Assembly (NCBI RefSeq): GCF_027887165.1
Contig: NC_077229.1
Coordinates: forward strand, 208,223,753 to 208,287,752
Reading direction: 5' to 3'
Length of the DNA stretch: 64,000 nucleotides
From: Monodelphis domestica
Lineage: Eukaryota > Chordata > Mammalia > Didelphimorphia > Didelphidae
Shown: piece after piece, positions 21,357-32,804 of the stretch
Layout: every line of letters begins with the position of its first letter
How positions within the stretch are numbered: the stretch's first letter is position 1
Program-made: the position numbers and the translations under genes
The notes under the pieces: model-generated
Databases searched by the model: none
What the model saw: only the letters and a program-made list of their open reading frames with translations
What the model was told of the DNA's origin: nothing

Positions 21357-24300
21357 GTGAACCCACCACTGGATACACCTTCTTCTGGAAAGGCAGAGCC
21401 TCAAATGACGACAGAATCTACGGTGTTGGCCTGGCCATCAAGACCAGTTTGCTCAAACAGCTGCCAGACTTGCCTGTAGGCATCAGCGAGAGGCTCATGA
21501 AGATCCTTTTGCCTCTCAGCAAAGACCGGTATGCCACAATCATCAGCGCATATACCCCAACACTGACCAGCACAGAGGAGACCATCGAGCAGTTCTACTC
21601 TGACCTGAGTGCCGTCCTGCTCTCAGTGCCCACCAATGACAAGCTGATACTACTGGGAGACTTCAATGCCCGCGTTGGCCAGGACCATGAAAGATGGAAA
21701 GGAGTGCTCGGCAAACACGGTGTGGGCAAAATGAACAACAACGGCCTACTGCTACTCAGCAAATGCTCAGAGTTCGAACTCACCATCACGAACACTGTGT
21801 TCAGAATGGCGAACACATATAAAACAACGTGGATGCACCCAAGATCAAAACAGTGGCATCTCATTGACTACATCATTGTATGCCGGTGAGACATCCAGGA
21901 TGTAAAGATCACCAGAGCCATGAGAGGAGCTGAATGCTGGACAGACCACCAATTGGTTAGAGTGACTCTTCAAATGCGCATTGCGCCTCGCCATCCAAAA
22001 CATGCCCAGACAGTTCGCGCATTTTACAATGTGAGTCGTCTTAGAGATCCATCTTATTTGCAAACATTCCAGCACTGCCTGGACAACAAGCTGTCTGCCA
22101 AGGTACCACTCACTGGAAGCTCAACCGAGAAATGGAACCAGTTCAGAGATGCAGTGAAGGAAACATCAAAGGCAGTCCTAGGCCCCAAACAACACAACCA
22201 CCTGTTCTGGTTCAAGGAGAACAACACTGCTATTGAAGACCTATTGAGCAAGAAGAACAAACCCTTTATGGAGTGGCAAAATAACCCAAACTCTGCTCCT
22301 AAAAAGGACAGATTCAAGTCTCTCCAAGCCATGGCTCAGCGTGAGATCAGGAAGATGCAAGACCGATGGTGGGAAAAAAAGACAGAAGAAATCCAGCAGT
22401 TTGCTGATATGAAAAACTACAAACAATTTTTCAGTGCCCTCAAGACTGTCTATGGGCCATCAAAACCCACCACCACTCCCTTGCTATCCTCTGACGGTGA
22501 CACTCTCATAAAAGATAAAAAAGGCATTAGCAACAGGTGGAAAGAACACTTCAGTCAGCTTCTCAACCGATCCTCTTCAGTCGACCAAAGTGCCCTTGAC
22601 CAGATCCCCCAAAACTGCTCTATTGAACAACTTGATGTCCCTCCTTCAATAGAGGAAGTCCAAAAAGCCATTAAACAAATAAGTGCAGGCAAGGCACCCG
22701 GTAAAGACGGGATCCCAACCAAGGTGTACAAGGCCTTAAATGGAAAGGTGCTCCAGGCATTCCACATAGTACCGACCAGCATATGGGAAGAGGAAGACAT
22801 GCCCCCAGAACTCAGAGATGTCTCCATCGTAGCCCTATACAAGAACAAAGGTTCATGAGCAGCCTGTGACAACTACAGAGGCATCTTACTACTCTCCACT
22901 GCCAGAAAGATCCTCGCCTATGTTATACTCAACAGACTCCTGTCATCTGTTTCAGAGCTGAACCTGTCTGAATCACAATGTGGCTTCCGACCAGATCGCA
23001 GCACCATCAACATGGTCTTCACGGTGAGGCAAATGCAGGAAAAATGCCTTGAGCAGAACCTGAGTCTCTACATTGTCTTCATAGACCTGACAAAGGCGTT
23101 CGACACAGTGAACAGGGACGCATTGTGGGTGATCTTCAGCAAGCTCAGTTGCCCAGCAAAATTCGTCAAACTGATCCAGCTCTTTCATGTCGACATGACA
23201 GGGGAAGTCCTATCTGGTGGAGAGACTTTCAGATCACATCAACATCTCCAATGGCATGAAACAAGGCTGTGTCCTCACTCCGGTACTATTCAACCTATTT
23301 TTCACCCAAGTATTACGACATGCTGTGATGGATCTAGACCTGGGCGTCTACATCAAATACCGACTGGATGGCTCACTATTTGACCTTTGCCGCCTGACTG
23401 CAAAAACAAAGACAACAGAGAGACTCATCCTGGAAGCTCTCTTCACAGATGACTGTGCTCTCATGGCCCACCAAGAAAATCATCTCCAAACCATTGTGGA
23501 CAGGTTCTCTACCGCAACAAAACTGTTTGGCCTGACTATCAGCCTCAGCAAAACAGAGGTGCTGTTCCAACCTGCACCAGGGAGGCCAAGGAACCAGCCG
23601 TGCATTACAATCGATGGCACGCAGCTTTCTAACGTCAACACTTTCAAGTACCTGGGCAGCACCATCGCCAACGACAGGTCCCTAGACCACGAGATCAATG
23701 CCGGGATCCAAAAGGCCAGCCAGGCACTCGGGCGGCTGCGCTGCAAAGTCCTCCAACACAGAGGTGTGAGCACTGCGACGAAGCTCAAAGTGTACAACGC
23801 AGTGGTCCTCAGCTCGCTCCTGTATAGTTGTGAAACATGGACACTGTACCGGAAGCACATGAAGCAGTTGGAGCAATTCCACCAATGCTCCCTCCGGTCA
23901 ATCATGAGGATCCGATGGCAGGACCGAATCACCAACCAGGAAGTCCTTGACAGAGCCAACTCCACCAGCATCGAAGGTCCTCCAAACCCAGCTACGATGG
24001 TCTGGACACGTCATCCGCATGGACCCACAGCGAATACCAAGACAGGTATTCTATGGCGAACTGTCAGCTGGACTCAGGAAACAAGGCCGACCAAAGAAAA
24101 GATTCAAGGATCAGCTAAAGTCCAACTTGAAGTGGGCTGGCATTACACCAAAGCAACTAGAACTCGCTGCCTCTGACAGAAGCAGCTGGCGAACCCCCAT
24201 TAACCATGCCACCACCACCTTTGAAGATGAGCGACTTCGACGTCTTGCCGCTGCGCGTGAACGCCAACACCAGGCCACAGCCGCACCTCCCGTAACAACT

Positions 24301-24460
24301 GGCGTCCCAGGCCCCGTGTGCCACAAACTGTGCGCCTCAGCCTTTGGACTCCAAAGCCACATGAGGGTACACCGTAGATGATAATGCACAAAGACAATAG
24401 TCATTCTCGATCACCGAGAGACGACCACTATTGAATGATGAAAGTATACATGATAAAAAA
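21357..24460 (+). mobile_element. 5'-truncated non-LTR retrotransposon (APE endonuclease + RT + C-terminal finger), RTE/CR1-type clade uncertain
   Basis: A single long frame can be followed for about 1,000 codons (21353-24381). Endonuclease: LLGDFNARVG near 21655, IDY near 21865, and WTDHQLV (the catalytic His motif) near 21945. The N-terminal part of the endonuclease is missing. RT: VFIDLTKAFDTV (motif A) near 23080, NGMKQGC (motif B) near 23245, and FTDDCAL (motif C, with FTDD in place of the usual YADD) near 23440. Then YSCETWTLYRKH and MRIRWQDRITNQEVLDRA. A C2H2-like end (VCHKLCASAFGLQSHMRVH) precedes the stop. Breaks: TGA at 21887 and TGA at 22856, both plausibly CGA decay, and frame changes near 23215-23240 and 23965-23985. 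The 3' UTR holds 'cgatcaccgagagacgacca' and ends in an A run near 24453. G+C is higher than in its surroundings. Confidence 0.88.
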
Positions 24461-24755
24461 AAACTAAGTGTTGGCAGTGCCAGCCTTCAAACATAGAAGC
24501 AGGACATGATAGCAGGTTAAGAACCATTTTTCAAAACACGCTCTCCTTGACCAGGATGTAAGAAATATACCTACTAGCTGATTTTGAAAAGGTAATACAT
24601 GAGTATGAATAAAAATAGGACATCTCTTAAAAGCCGGTTTTTAGCAAGCAGGAAGCTTCATAGAAGGTTGTCAGGTGCTTGTCTAAAGGAGACTTTAATC
24701 ATGGTCATTTCTTCTAATAAGGATTAGATTGCTAATGTTGTCTCATGATTTAAAT
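24461..24755. other. Unassigned spacer
   Basis: No gene or repeat recognised between the LINE and the next SINE. Confidence 0.4.
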
Positions 24756-24756
24756 A

Positions 24757-25004
24757 GTTGTTGTTCAGTCTTTTTCAGTCATGTCCAACTTTGTGACCCA
24801 TTTGGAGTTTTCTTGGCAAGGATACTGGGTTGGTTTCCCATTTCCTTTTCCAACTCATTTTACAGATGAGGAGCTTGAGTCAAACAAGATTAAATGACTT
24901 GCTCAGGGTCACCCAGATAGCAAGTGTCTGAGGCTAGATCTGAACTCAGGAAGATGAGCCTGATTTGAGGCCTGATGCTCTATCCACTGCCCCACATAGC
25001 TACC
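24757..25004 (-). mobile_element. SINE-A, minus strand, full length
   Basis: 'gttgttgttcagtctttttc' (3' end) to 'actgccccacatagctaccc' (head). Confidence 0.88.
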
Positions 25005-25091
25005 CAATAGAAATAGCAATAGTCCTTAAACCAATGGCCATCAGGATCAGTTTATCTGTAAAAGATGTTTAATTTTTTGTCATTGTTGTTT

Positions 25092-25310
25092 TAGCTGTGA
25101 TAGTGTGGGGTGTAGGTGGAGAAGGTGGAGGGAATAAAAGATAAGTTAAAAAAATAAAGTCATTAGTGGCACAGGATACTTGTGAGGGATCTTCAAGGGC
25201 AAAAGAAACTAATTTATTCCTATCTATGGGACATTTGCTCTCTACAAAGTAGCCAGCTGCTTCGAAGCTAAGGAATATTGAAGATGTTTACATATATTCA
25301 ATAGATGAAT
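25092..25310 (+). repeat. Unnamed dispersed repeat, copy 1
   Basis: Shares order and wording with 29732-29975: 'agctgtgatagtgtgg', 'ggatacttgt', 'tttattcct', 'tttgctct' and 'ggaatattgaagatgtttac'. I do not recognise the family. Confidence 0.6.
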
Positions 25311-25400
25311 GAATGAAAAGCATTTTTTAAGCAACTACTAGGTGCAAAGCACTCTGCTAGGCCCTGGGAATACACATCTAAAACTCGATCTCTACCAAAA
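25311..25400 (+). mobile_element. Old repeat E 5' fragment
   Basis: 'gcaactactaggtgcaaagc' and 'aggccctgggaatacac' match the start of repeat E. Confidence 0.45.
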
Positions 25401-25616
25401 GCATGCTGGAGCCAGCTCTAAAAGGCTGACAGAACTGACTGTTCATTTTCAGTGTGAACATTCACCCTTCAGAAATCAGAAAACACTACAGATCAGACCT
25501 TGACTCATCTTTTTGTTGAATGTCTCTATTTAATAAAGTGATGCAAAAAATGTTAGTAAGGTAGTTTAAACTTAAAAGGCTATCTTGCACACTTTTCCCC
25601 TCATCTAAATATGCTG

Positions 25617-26130
25617 GTTGCGGTTGCTCAGTGATGTTTGACTCTTCATGACCCCATTTGGATTTGTTTGGGTTTGGGGGGGGCAGGGAATGGGGAAGAT
25701 ACTGGAACGGTTTACCCTTTCCTTTTCTAGGTCATTTTTACAGATGAGGAAAACCGAATCAAACAGGGTTAAGAGATATTCCCAGAGAGGACAGGTAAGT
25801 GGCTCAATGATTTGAGAGCCAGGCCTGGATACAGGAGATCCTGGGTTCAAATTTGACCTCAGATACTTCCTTGCTGTGTAACCCCAGGCAAGTCACTAAA
25901 CCTCCATTGCCTAATCCTTACCACTCTTATGGATTAGAACCAATACATAATACTGATTTGAAGATGGAAGGTAAGAGGTTTTTTGTTTATTTGTTTGCTT
26001 TTAAGGGAAAGGGAAAGATTTGCCCAGGGTCATAGAGCTAGTGTCTGAGGTTAGCTTTAAACTCAGGAAGATGAGTCTTCCCGATTCCAAGCTCTGTGCT
26101 CTATCCACTCTGCTACCCAATTGTCCCTTT
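25617..26130 (-). mobile_element. SINE-A, minus strand, split by a SINE-B
   Basis: The left part (25617-25786) carries the 3' end and the right part (26016-26130) the tRNA-like head. Between them lies a SINE-B in the opposite sense. The target sequence is duplicated imperfectly ('aagagatattcccagag' and 'aaagatttgcccaggg'). Confidence 0.82.
25788..26008 (+). mobile_element. SINE-B nested in SINE-A
   Basis: 'acaggtaagtggctcaatga' head, 'cctgggttcaaatttgacct', 'gattagaaccaatacataat', and tail 'gatggaaggtaagaggtttt'. Confidence 0.85.
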
Positions 26131-26424
26131 TTCCAGAGAGCCAACTGTGAATTATTTACCAGCATATTCCTGGTCTCTACCCTCAAGCTGCTTAATCAAA
26201 AGAACAAGATAGATAAAGGGAGGTGGTGGCCAGAGAAGGGAATCTTGTTCTGTGGAGGTCTGTGAGTGGAGTAAGAAGTCTCAGCTGGCATTCCCTCTCC
26301 AGAAGCAATGGTAGAATTGATTTGATTAACAAATAAAGCAATGTTCTGGCCAACAATGACACCTGCCCCATGGAAACTTAAACTAAAAAAGCAACATAAT
26401 TCATATCATTCAATACCATGGATG

Positions 26425-26627
26425 TAGGGACAGCTGAGTGGCTCAGTGGACTGAGAACCAGGAATGTCTTGGGATGGGAATGTCTGGGTTCAAATTTGGC
26501 CTCAGACATGTCCTAGCTGGATGTTGCTGGACAAGTCACTTAACCCCCATTGCCTAGCCCTTTCCGCTCTTCTGCCTTGGAACCAATACACAGTATTAAT
26601 TCTAAGATGGAAGTTAAAGTTAAAAAA
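26425..26627 (+). mobile_element. SINE-B with perfect target-site duplication
   Basis: Complete element flanked by a perfect 13-bp repeat, aataccatggatg, at 26412-26424 and 26628-26640. Confidence 0.93.
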
Positions 26628-26789
26628 AATACCATGGATGCACAAATATTAAAATAATATACAAACACATGCCTACATACTAATTGGCACATGTGCATAT
26701 ATAGGTAAACATTTCATCAATAATCAGTATTGTTGTACTAACTATTCCTTCTTACAAATAAATACAGTAATAAGCCACATATCTAAGAA

Positions 26790-27000
26790 TCAGAAATTTG
26801 ATCTTGTCCTCTGCTTCAGAAGTTCACTATTGCCATTAAAATACAAACTTCTCTTTGGGGCGTTAAAAATCCTTCATAATCTCACTTCAGTTTTTCTTTG
26901 CTAGATGGTTACATATTACTTTCCCTCATGCTTTTTCCTTGACAGTCACACTGGCCAGCTTGTGTTTTTTCCTGCATAAGAATCTTTTCTCTGTGTGTCT
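26790..27000 (+). mobile_element. L2 fragment
   Basis: 'gttcactattgccattaaaa' and 'aaaatccttcataatctcac' match L2 3' UTR phrases. Confidence 0.5.
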
Positions 27001-27212
27001 TAGATCAGGCTTTCTCTTCGATGAGAAAATATAGCCCTCTCCCTTCTTTGTAGATATTAGGAATTATTAGAGAGGAGAATTTCATGTATTATAATAGTTG
27101 GTGAACTGGATGGCTTTGCTGAGCTTTTCTCTCTCTCTCTCTCTCTTTTTCATTCTTTGTTGTCAGGGATGGCTCCTTGTAAGGGGAGAGATGCATTTGG
27201 AAATTACAGTAA

Positions 27213-27395
27213 TGGGGCAGCTAGGTGACACTGTGGATAGAGCACTGGACTTGGAATCAGGATGATTGGGGTTCAAATCTGGCCTCAGACACTTCCTAGC
27301 TATGTGACCGTGGGCAAGTCATTTAACCCCATTTCCCTTGCTGTTGGCCTTCTCTTTTAGAATTATTGAGATAGAAGGTAAAGGTTATAGAAAGA
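27213..27395 (+). mobile_element. tRNA-SINE, plus strand, with a purine-rich tail
   Basis: 'ggggcagctaggtgacactg' head and 'gtgaccgtgggcaagtcatt' core, then a tail 'tattgagatagaaggtaaag' running into GAAA/GGAA. Confidence 0.85.
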
Positions 27396-27399
27396 AAGA

Positions 27400-28289
27400 A
27401 GGAAGGAATGAAGGCTAGAGATACAGAAACAAAAGATACCAATAATTTTCTTTTTAAGATTTTAAATTCACTTCCATGTCACAGTAATAGAATAATCAGA
27501 TTTTAATAGGGAAACTATGTAAATAAATATTTTGAAATACATATATTTATGCACTCTATATGTATATTTTAATTAAATTATGGGTTTAAATATATGCATG
27601 TGTGACTATATAGCTTTAGGTAGCTATAAATATGAGTATAAGTTTAGATATTCTGTAAAATGAAATTTAATTTTTATAAAATATTCACAAAAAATAGTTT
27701 AACAATTTTGCCAGCTACATCTATTGGCCAAAATGTCATTTTATAATTGTTAGAAAAGTGCCAGAAACCATCAAGCCCATGCTGTATGACATGGTAACAT
27801 GTGAATACCAGAGTTGCAAGGCAACCTTCTGGAAAGATGAGGCATCTATTGAACCCCCGCTGTGTAACTTCTCCCACTAACTTCCCTTACTACTGACTAG
27901 GATTGTTGTTCTCTCCCCAGTTACAGAAGTAATATGAGAGCAAACATTCACAGGATTTATACATATACCCACTTTTATTCCCCCTAGAATAAAACCCCAA
28001 AGATACTATTCACAGAATTAAAACCTAAAGATCATTACCCACTACCCCCTCCTTTCTCTCTCTCAGCAACTAAGTACACTTAGTTGTCCCACACCCATTG
28101 TTAGCCAAATACCTATGCACCACATCAATCACTACTCTAAAGTACAAGCTACTGACACACTCCATTGAATCCATTTGTGGACAATAACCAGGCAACATCA
28201 TTAAGGTGTTTTGACGTAACACAAGAAAAATGTAACTTGGAAATTGGGGAAAATTCCTGATTCTGGTCTGCCTTAAGTTATCCTTTAAC
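27400..28289. other. AT-rich unassigned stretch
   Basis: No coding exon or repeat recognised. (TA)-rich near 27520-27680. Confidence 0.4.
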
Positions 28290-28725
28290 CCTATACCTAG
28301 CTGTGAAATGTTTTGTTACCCATCTCCTAAGAAATTGTGATTGATTGTGAAAGCTAATCAAAGACAACAATGATTCCTCTTAGCTGGTCATCCCACAGGT
28401 CAGGGGGAACTGACCCCCTGGCTACCCTGCCTATATCATTTATCTCTATTATGTAATTTTTCTGTTGTAGCAATATGGTATATGACCATAGAATGTTAAT
28501 TAATCAATTTGTTAATGTGTGACCTATCCAATTATCTGTAGAAGATCATGTATGTTGAAAAATGACTGAGTGCCAGAAAAGCATGTACTCACTAAACTAT
28601 ATAATAAGCACAAACCCTGAGCCAGACAGAATAGCTTGGTGAAGCCTAAGCACAAGGGTCTGAGCACTTAGCTGTCTCCCACTCATTATTCATCTAAGCC
28701 ATCACACCTAGAAAGAAAAGGACCC
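28290..28725 (+). mobile_element. Possible solo LTR, boundaries uncertain
   Basis: A TATA-like 'aactatataataagc' near 28594 is followed by 'tgagccagacagaatagctt' and a CT-rich end near 28672, a layout seen in LTRs. No paired copy or duplication was found, so this is a weak call. Confidence 0.28.
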
Positions 28726-28748
28726 TTGGCTTTGATAGACTACTGGAC

Positions 28749-29150
28749 AGGCTTTCAATAGAAAAAAGTATGAGGAAAATGGCAAAGAATTGGAAATTGA
28801 GGGAATCTCCATCAATTAGGGAATGACTGAACAAGTTGTGGTATGTGATTGTAATGGAATACTATTGTGCTGTAAGGAATGACAAGCAGGATGAATTCAG
28901 AAAAATCTGGAAATACTTACATGAACTAATACAAAGTGAAGTGAGCAGAACCAGGAGAACATTGTACATAGTAACCACAATATTGTATGTTGACCAACTA
29001 TGAATGGCTTAGCTGTTTTCAGCAATATAATGATCCACAACAATGTTCCAAAGGATTTGTGATGAAAAATGCTATCCGCCTCCAAAGAAAGAGCTAATAT
29101 AGTCTGAATGCCAACAGAAGCATATTATTTTTCACTGCATTTTTTCTCTC
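28749..29150 (+). mobile_element. L1 3' end (ORF2 C-terminus and UTR)
   Basis: 'ggcaaagaattggaaattga', 'ttgtggtatgtgattgtaat' and 'gaagtgagcagaaccaggag'. One frame decodes to an ME-Y-type L1 ORF2 C-terminal remnant. Confidence 0.72.
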
Positions 29151-29152
29151 TT

Positions 29153-29336
29153 TTATAAACTCTTTACCTTCTGTCTTAGAATCAAAACAAGGCAGAAGAG
29201 TGGTAAGGGCTAGGCAAGGGGGGTTAAGTGACTTGCCCAGGGTCACACAGCTAGGAAGTATCTGTGGTCAGATTTGAACCCAGGACCTCTTATCTCTAGG
29301 CCTGGTTCTTTATCCACTGAGTCACCTAGTTGCCCC
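29153..29336 (-). mobile_element. SINE-B, minus strand, adjoining L1
   Basis: 'ataaactctttaccttctgt' to 'ctgagtcacctagttgcccc'. It has an internal deletion relative to other copies near the 'ccaatacacag' region. Confidence 0.85.
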
Positions 29337-29452
29337 TTAGTTTCTCTTGAACATCAAAACTCCCTTTCCTTCACAAAGTAAGTTGTGATAGGTGGAGGTT
29401 GTAGGAGTGGGCCTGTGGAAGGGCCATTCAGGTGAGAAAATATAAGATCTCT

Positions 29453-29686
29453 AGGTTGTTGTGGTTCAGTCATTTTTCAGACTTGTCTGGTTCTTCATAA
29501 CCTCATTTTGGCAAAGATATTGGAGTGGTTTGTCTTTTCATTCTCCAGTTCATTTTAGATGAGGAACAGGGTTAAGTGGCTTGCTCAGGGTCACATAACG
29601 TAAGTGTCTGAGATCAGATTTAAACTCATGAAGATGAGATGATTCCAAGTCTAGTGCTCTATCCACAGCACCCCCTAAATGCCCAT
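29453..29686 (-). mobile_element. SINE-A, minus strand, with target-site duplication
   Basis: 'gttgttgtggttcagtcatt' to 'acagcaccccctaaatgccc'. 'gatctctaggt' occurs at both edges (about 29444-29454 and 29688-29698). Confidence 0.87.
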
Positions 29687-29731
29687 GATCTCTAGGTAGC
29701 CTTATGTTTTTGTAGTTGATTGAAATAAATA

Positions 29732-29975
29732 GCTGCGATAATGTGGAGAGAGGGTAGAGAAGATAGATGAAATAAGAGGTGAGATAAAGATAAAAAATAA
29801 GGTTTGTCACTAGCATTTAATTGGCAATGGATACTTGTCATTTAATCTTCTAGGGCAAGATGCTAGAAGATATAAATTTATTCCTTTCATCTGGATGTTT
29901 GCTCTATACAAAATATCCAGATGTTTCTAAACTGAGGAATATTGAAAATGTTTACAAATATTCAGATGTCTAACA
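29732..29975 (+). repeat. Unnamed dispersed repeat, copy 2
   Basis: Partner of 25092-25310. The shared order is 'agctg[c/t]gata[a/g]tgtgg' to 'ggaatattgaaaatgtttac'. Confidence 0.6.
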
Positions 29976-30047
29976 TCATGTAGAACAAACATATCCATAT
30001 GATTATTTTTTTTTCTTTTACTTTTTAGCAAAATGCTTTGTCACAGA

Positions 30048-30209
30048 AGCAGTTAAGTGGCTCAGTGGATTAAGAGCCAAGCCTAGAGATGGGAGATTCT
30101 AGGTTCAAATCTGGTCTCAGACACTTCCTAGCTGTGTGACCCTGGGCAAGTTACTTAATGTCCTTCTACCTTGGGACCAATACATAGTATTGATTCTAAG
30201 ACAGGCAGA
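30048..30209 (+). mobile_element. SINE-B, plus strand
   Basis: 'cagttaagtggctcagtgga' to 'catagtattgattctaagac'. Missing the 'cattgcctagcccttacc' segment. Confidence 0.83.
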
Positions 30210-30289
30210 CTGGGAAGATTTATCTCATGGAGACTAATGTAGTTCCTGTCCAGGTCCTCTTCCTCTTTTCATTCATTCTCTTCATTCCT

Positions 30290-30960
30290 AACCCATTTCT
30301 TTTTTTTTTTATTAAAAAAATTTTTTTACATGCTGATATAATTCCTAATAATCATTCTCTGACATTTTGCAGCCCATGTTCTCTCCTTTTCTTTCTCTCA
30401 TCTCCCCTCCCCAGATGGCAGGTAATATAATGCTGGTTTTAAATATAATATCATGGCATGCATATTTCCACATTGGTCATATCATAAAAGAAGACATACG
30501 TGATCTATACTAGAAAAAACTCATGAAAGAGATAAAGTGACAAATGGTATGCTTCAGTCTGCATTCAGACTCCATCAGTTCCTTCTCTGCAGGTGGAGAG
30601 TCTTTTTTGTCATAAGTCTCTTGGAATTGTCTTGGATCCTTGCACTGCTGGTAAAAGTTAATTCATTCAGAGTTGATGATCATACATTATTGCTGTTACT
30701 GTGTAACAGTAACTCATTTCACTTTGCATCACTTTATGTATGTCTTTCCATATTTTTTTATGTTCATCTTGTTCATCATGGTCCACTTCTTTAATACCAA
30801 CATACCTCTCCATAATGATACCTTTGGTTATTTTTATTTATCTCTCATGCTACTGTTGCCAATACACCACAACCCATTCACATCTACTTCCCTTTCAGTC
30901 ATTTGCAATTTTGCTTCTTCTGAGATCTTTAATTCCAGGAAAGCACCTCCAGGAGACTTT
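30290..30960 (-). mobile_element. L1 3' end, minus strand
   Basis: 'tctgcattcagactccatca' and 'actcatttcactttgcatca' are the reverse of the UTR phrases at 48600-48680. The T-rich 3' terminus is near 30300. Confidence 0.68.
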
Positions 30961-31039
30961 CAGAGTTAAAAAAAAAAAGAGGTGCTTTTGTAGGACTGGG
31001 GCAATCTGAGATGAGTGTCTCCAGGGAGGTGGCATGGCA

Positions 31040-31375
31040 ATCATAATAGTTAATATTTATATAGCTCTTTAAGGTTTGCAAAGCACTATAATAGTAATAA
31101 TGGACATTTAAATTACATTTTAACATTTGCAAAGGATTTAATACATACTGTCTCATTTGACTGTCAAAACAACTTTATGAAGTAGGTGGAAGAGATATAT
31201 CACTTATTCTATGATTAGCTATTATTCTCATTTTGTAAATGAGAAAGATGAAATCGAGAGTAGTTAAGTGACTCCCCAAGGGTCATACACCTAATTAGTG
31301 TCCAAGTCATGATTGGACATTTTCTTCTTTACTCTCCTTCCTCACTCTAAGTGCAGTGCTCTATTCATTGTGCCA
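31040..31375 (-). mobile_element. MIR, minus strand
   Basis: 'gctctttaaggtttgcaaag', 'tcattttgtaaatgagaaag' and 'ctattcattgtgcc' follow reversed MIR. Confidence 0.65.
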
Positions 31376-31394
31376 AACTGCTTTTCCTTTAACC

Positions 31395-31585
31395 CTTCCT
31401 TTGATAGTGGTTGGAGCATTAGATCTGGTGTCAGAGTACCTCGGTTCAAATCTTGACTCTGCTCCTTACTACTTGTGTGACCCTCATTTAATCTCATATT
31501 TTCTCATCTGTGAAATTAAAGTTTTTAACACAACAACCTATGATGCCCCTTCCAGCTCTATAGTTGCAACCCTATGATCCCATGA
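31395..31585 (+). mobile_element. MIR, plus strand
   Basis: 'ggttggagcattagatctgg', 'cctcggttcaaatcttgact' and 'ccttccagctctatagttgc'. Confidence 0.6.
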
Positions 31586-31775
31586 ATTACTGATAGTGAT
31601 CTGCTATTTCCCAAATGCAATCTTGCCCCATTTGTTTCTCCTCTTCTATTCTTGGTCCAGTTCTAAAGACCTTTCCAACCCTAAATCTATGACCCATCTA
31701 TGGCGCCTGGCTATTTGTTAATCTAATAGACTGCCCACATGACCAAAAACATAATTGTTAAAAAGTACTTGTAGT

Positions 31776-32029
31776 GGAGCAGCTAGAGGATGCAGTAGAT
31801 AGACCACTGACCCTGGAGTCAGGAAGATCTGAATTCAAATCTTACTTCAGACACTTAATAGTTGTATGACCCTCAGGAAGTTACCTGACCCTGTTTACCT
31901 CAGTTTCTTCATCTGTCAAAGGAGCAGGAGAAAGAAATGGCAAATCATTCCAGTATCTTTGCCAAGAAAACCCCAAATAAGATCACAAAGGATCAGAGAA
32001 AACTAAAAAGACTGAACAACAATAATATA
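31776..32029 (+). mobile_element. SINE-A, plus strand, full length
   Basis: 'gagcagctagaggatgcagt' to 'aagactgaacaacaataata'. Confidence 0.88.
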
Positions 32030-32740
32030 AGTGAACATATTATAAGCTAAATAAATGCTTATTCGTCTATCTAATCCATCTATCTACCTCTCTAAATATC
32101 CAGCCCCCTAAAAAATAAAGTATTTCTGATATATTTAACTGTCTTCATAATAAGCTTAAGTATCACCTGATGATCAACAGTTTAAGACCCAATAAAATAA
32201 TTAGAACCAAAACAGTTGATCTAGATGGCTACCTAGAAACATGACCTGTCTTTTCTCTCTGTTCTTCAAGTGCTGCCCCAGGTTGTCTAAATACTCTAAT
32301 TCATGCATGCAACAAATATTTATTAAGTAATTACTATGGGCAAAGCACAAGGTAGTAATGAAAATTAAGTCAGTGCCACTTAGAACTGATCAAACAGAAA
32401 GATTTTGCAACTAAGTATATTTTTCAACAAAATATTTCAAAATTAGTTCCTCCTTCATTTTTCTTACTTTGCTCTCCTTAATTTAGGATTTGTTACAGCT
32501 CTGTCATGGATCATGAAAGCTTCAAACCATGTGAACTAAAGCTCCTCCTTTATCTTAATCATTAGAGTTCCAGAAGTTGGGACCAACAGACCAGCACATT
32601 CAATCTAGAAAATATCTGATGGGCTGGTATGTTGAAGCCTTCCCCCACCACTTCTCTTTATTAATTGGACACAAGGAGAAAATTTCTCTCCCTTCATGTT
32701 GTCCTTCCCTGTCTCTACTTCCCCTCCCACATATACACAT
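32030..32740. other. Mostly unassigned; one repeat E fragment
   Basis: 'aacaaatatttattaagtaa' at about 32308 is a repeat E start. Otherwise nothing recognisable. Confidence 0.35.
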
Positions 32741-32749
32741 GCGCATGCT

Positions 32750-32802
<53 letters not shown>
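32741..32802 (+). repeat. (CG)n-(CA)n microsatellite
   Basis: 'gctcgcgcgcgcac' followed by about 21 AC units. Confidence 0.95.

Positions 32803-32804
<2 letters not shown>

Noticed and set aside
28396-28420. Hairpin CAGGGGG/CCCCCTG as a regulatory RNA or terminator
   Set aside because: Only seven paired bases and no surrounding structure; likely chance.
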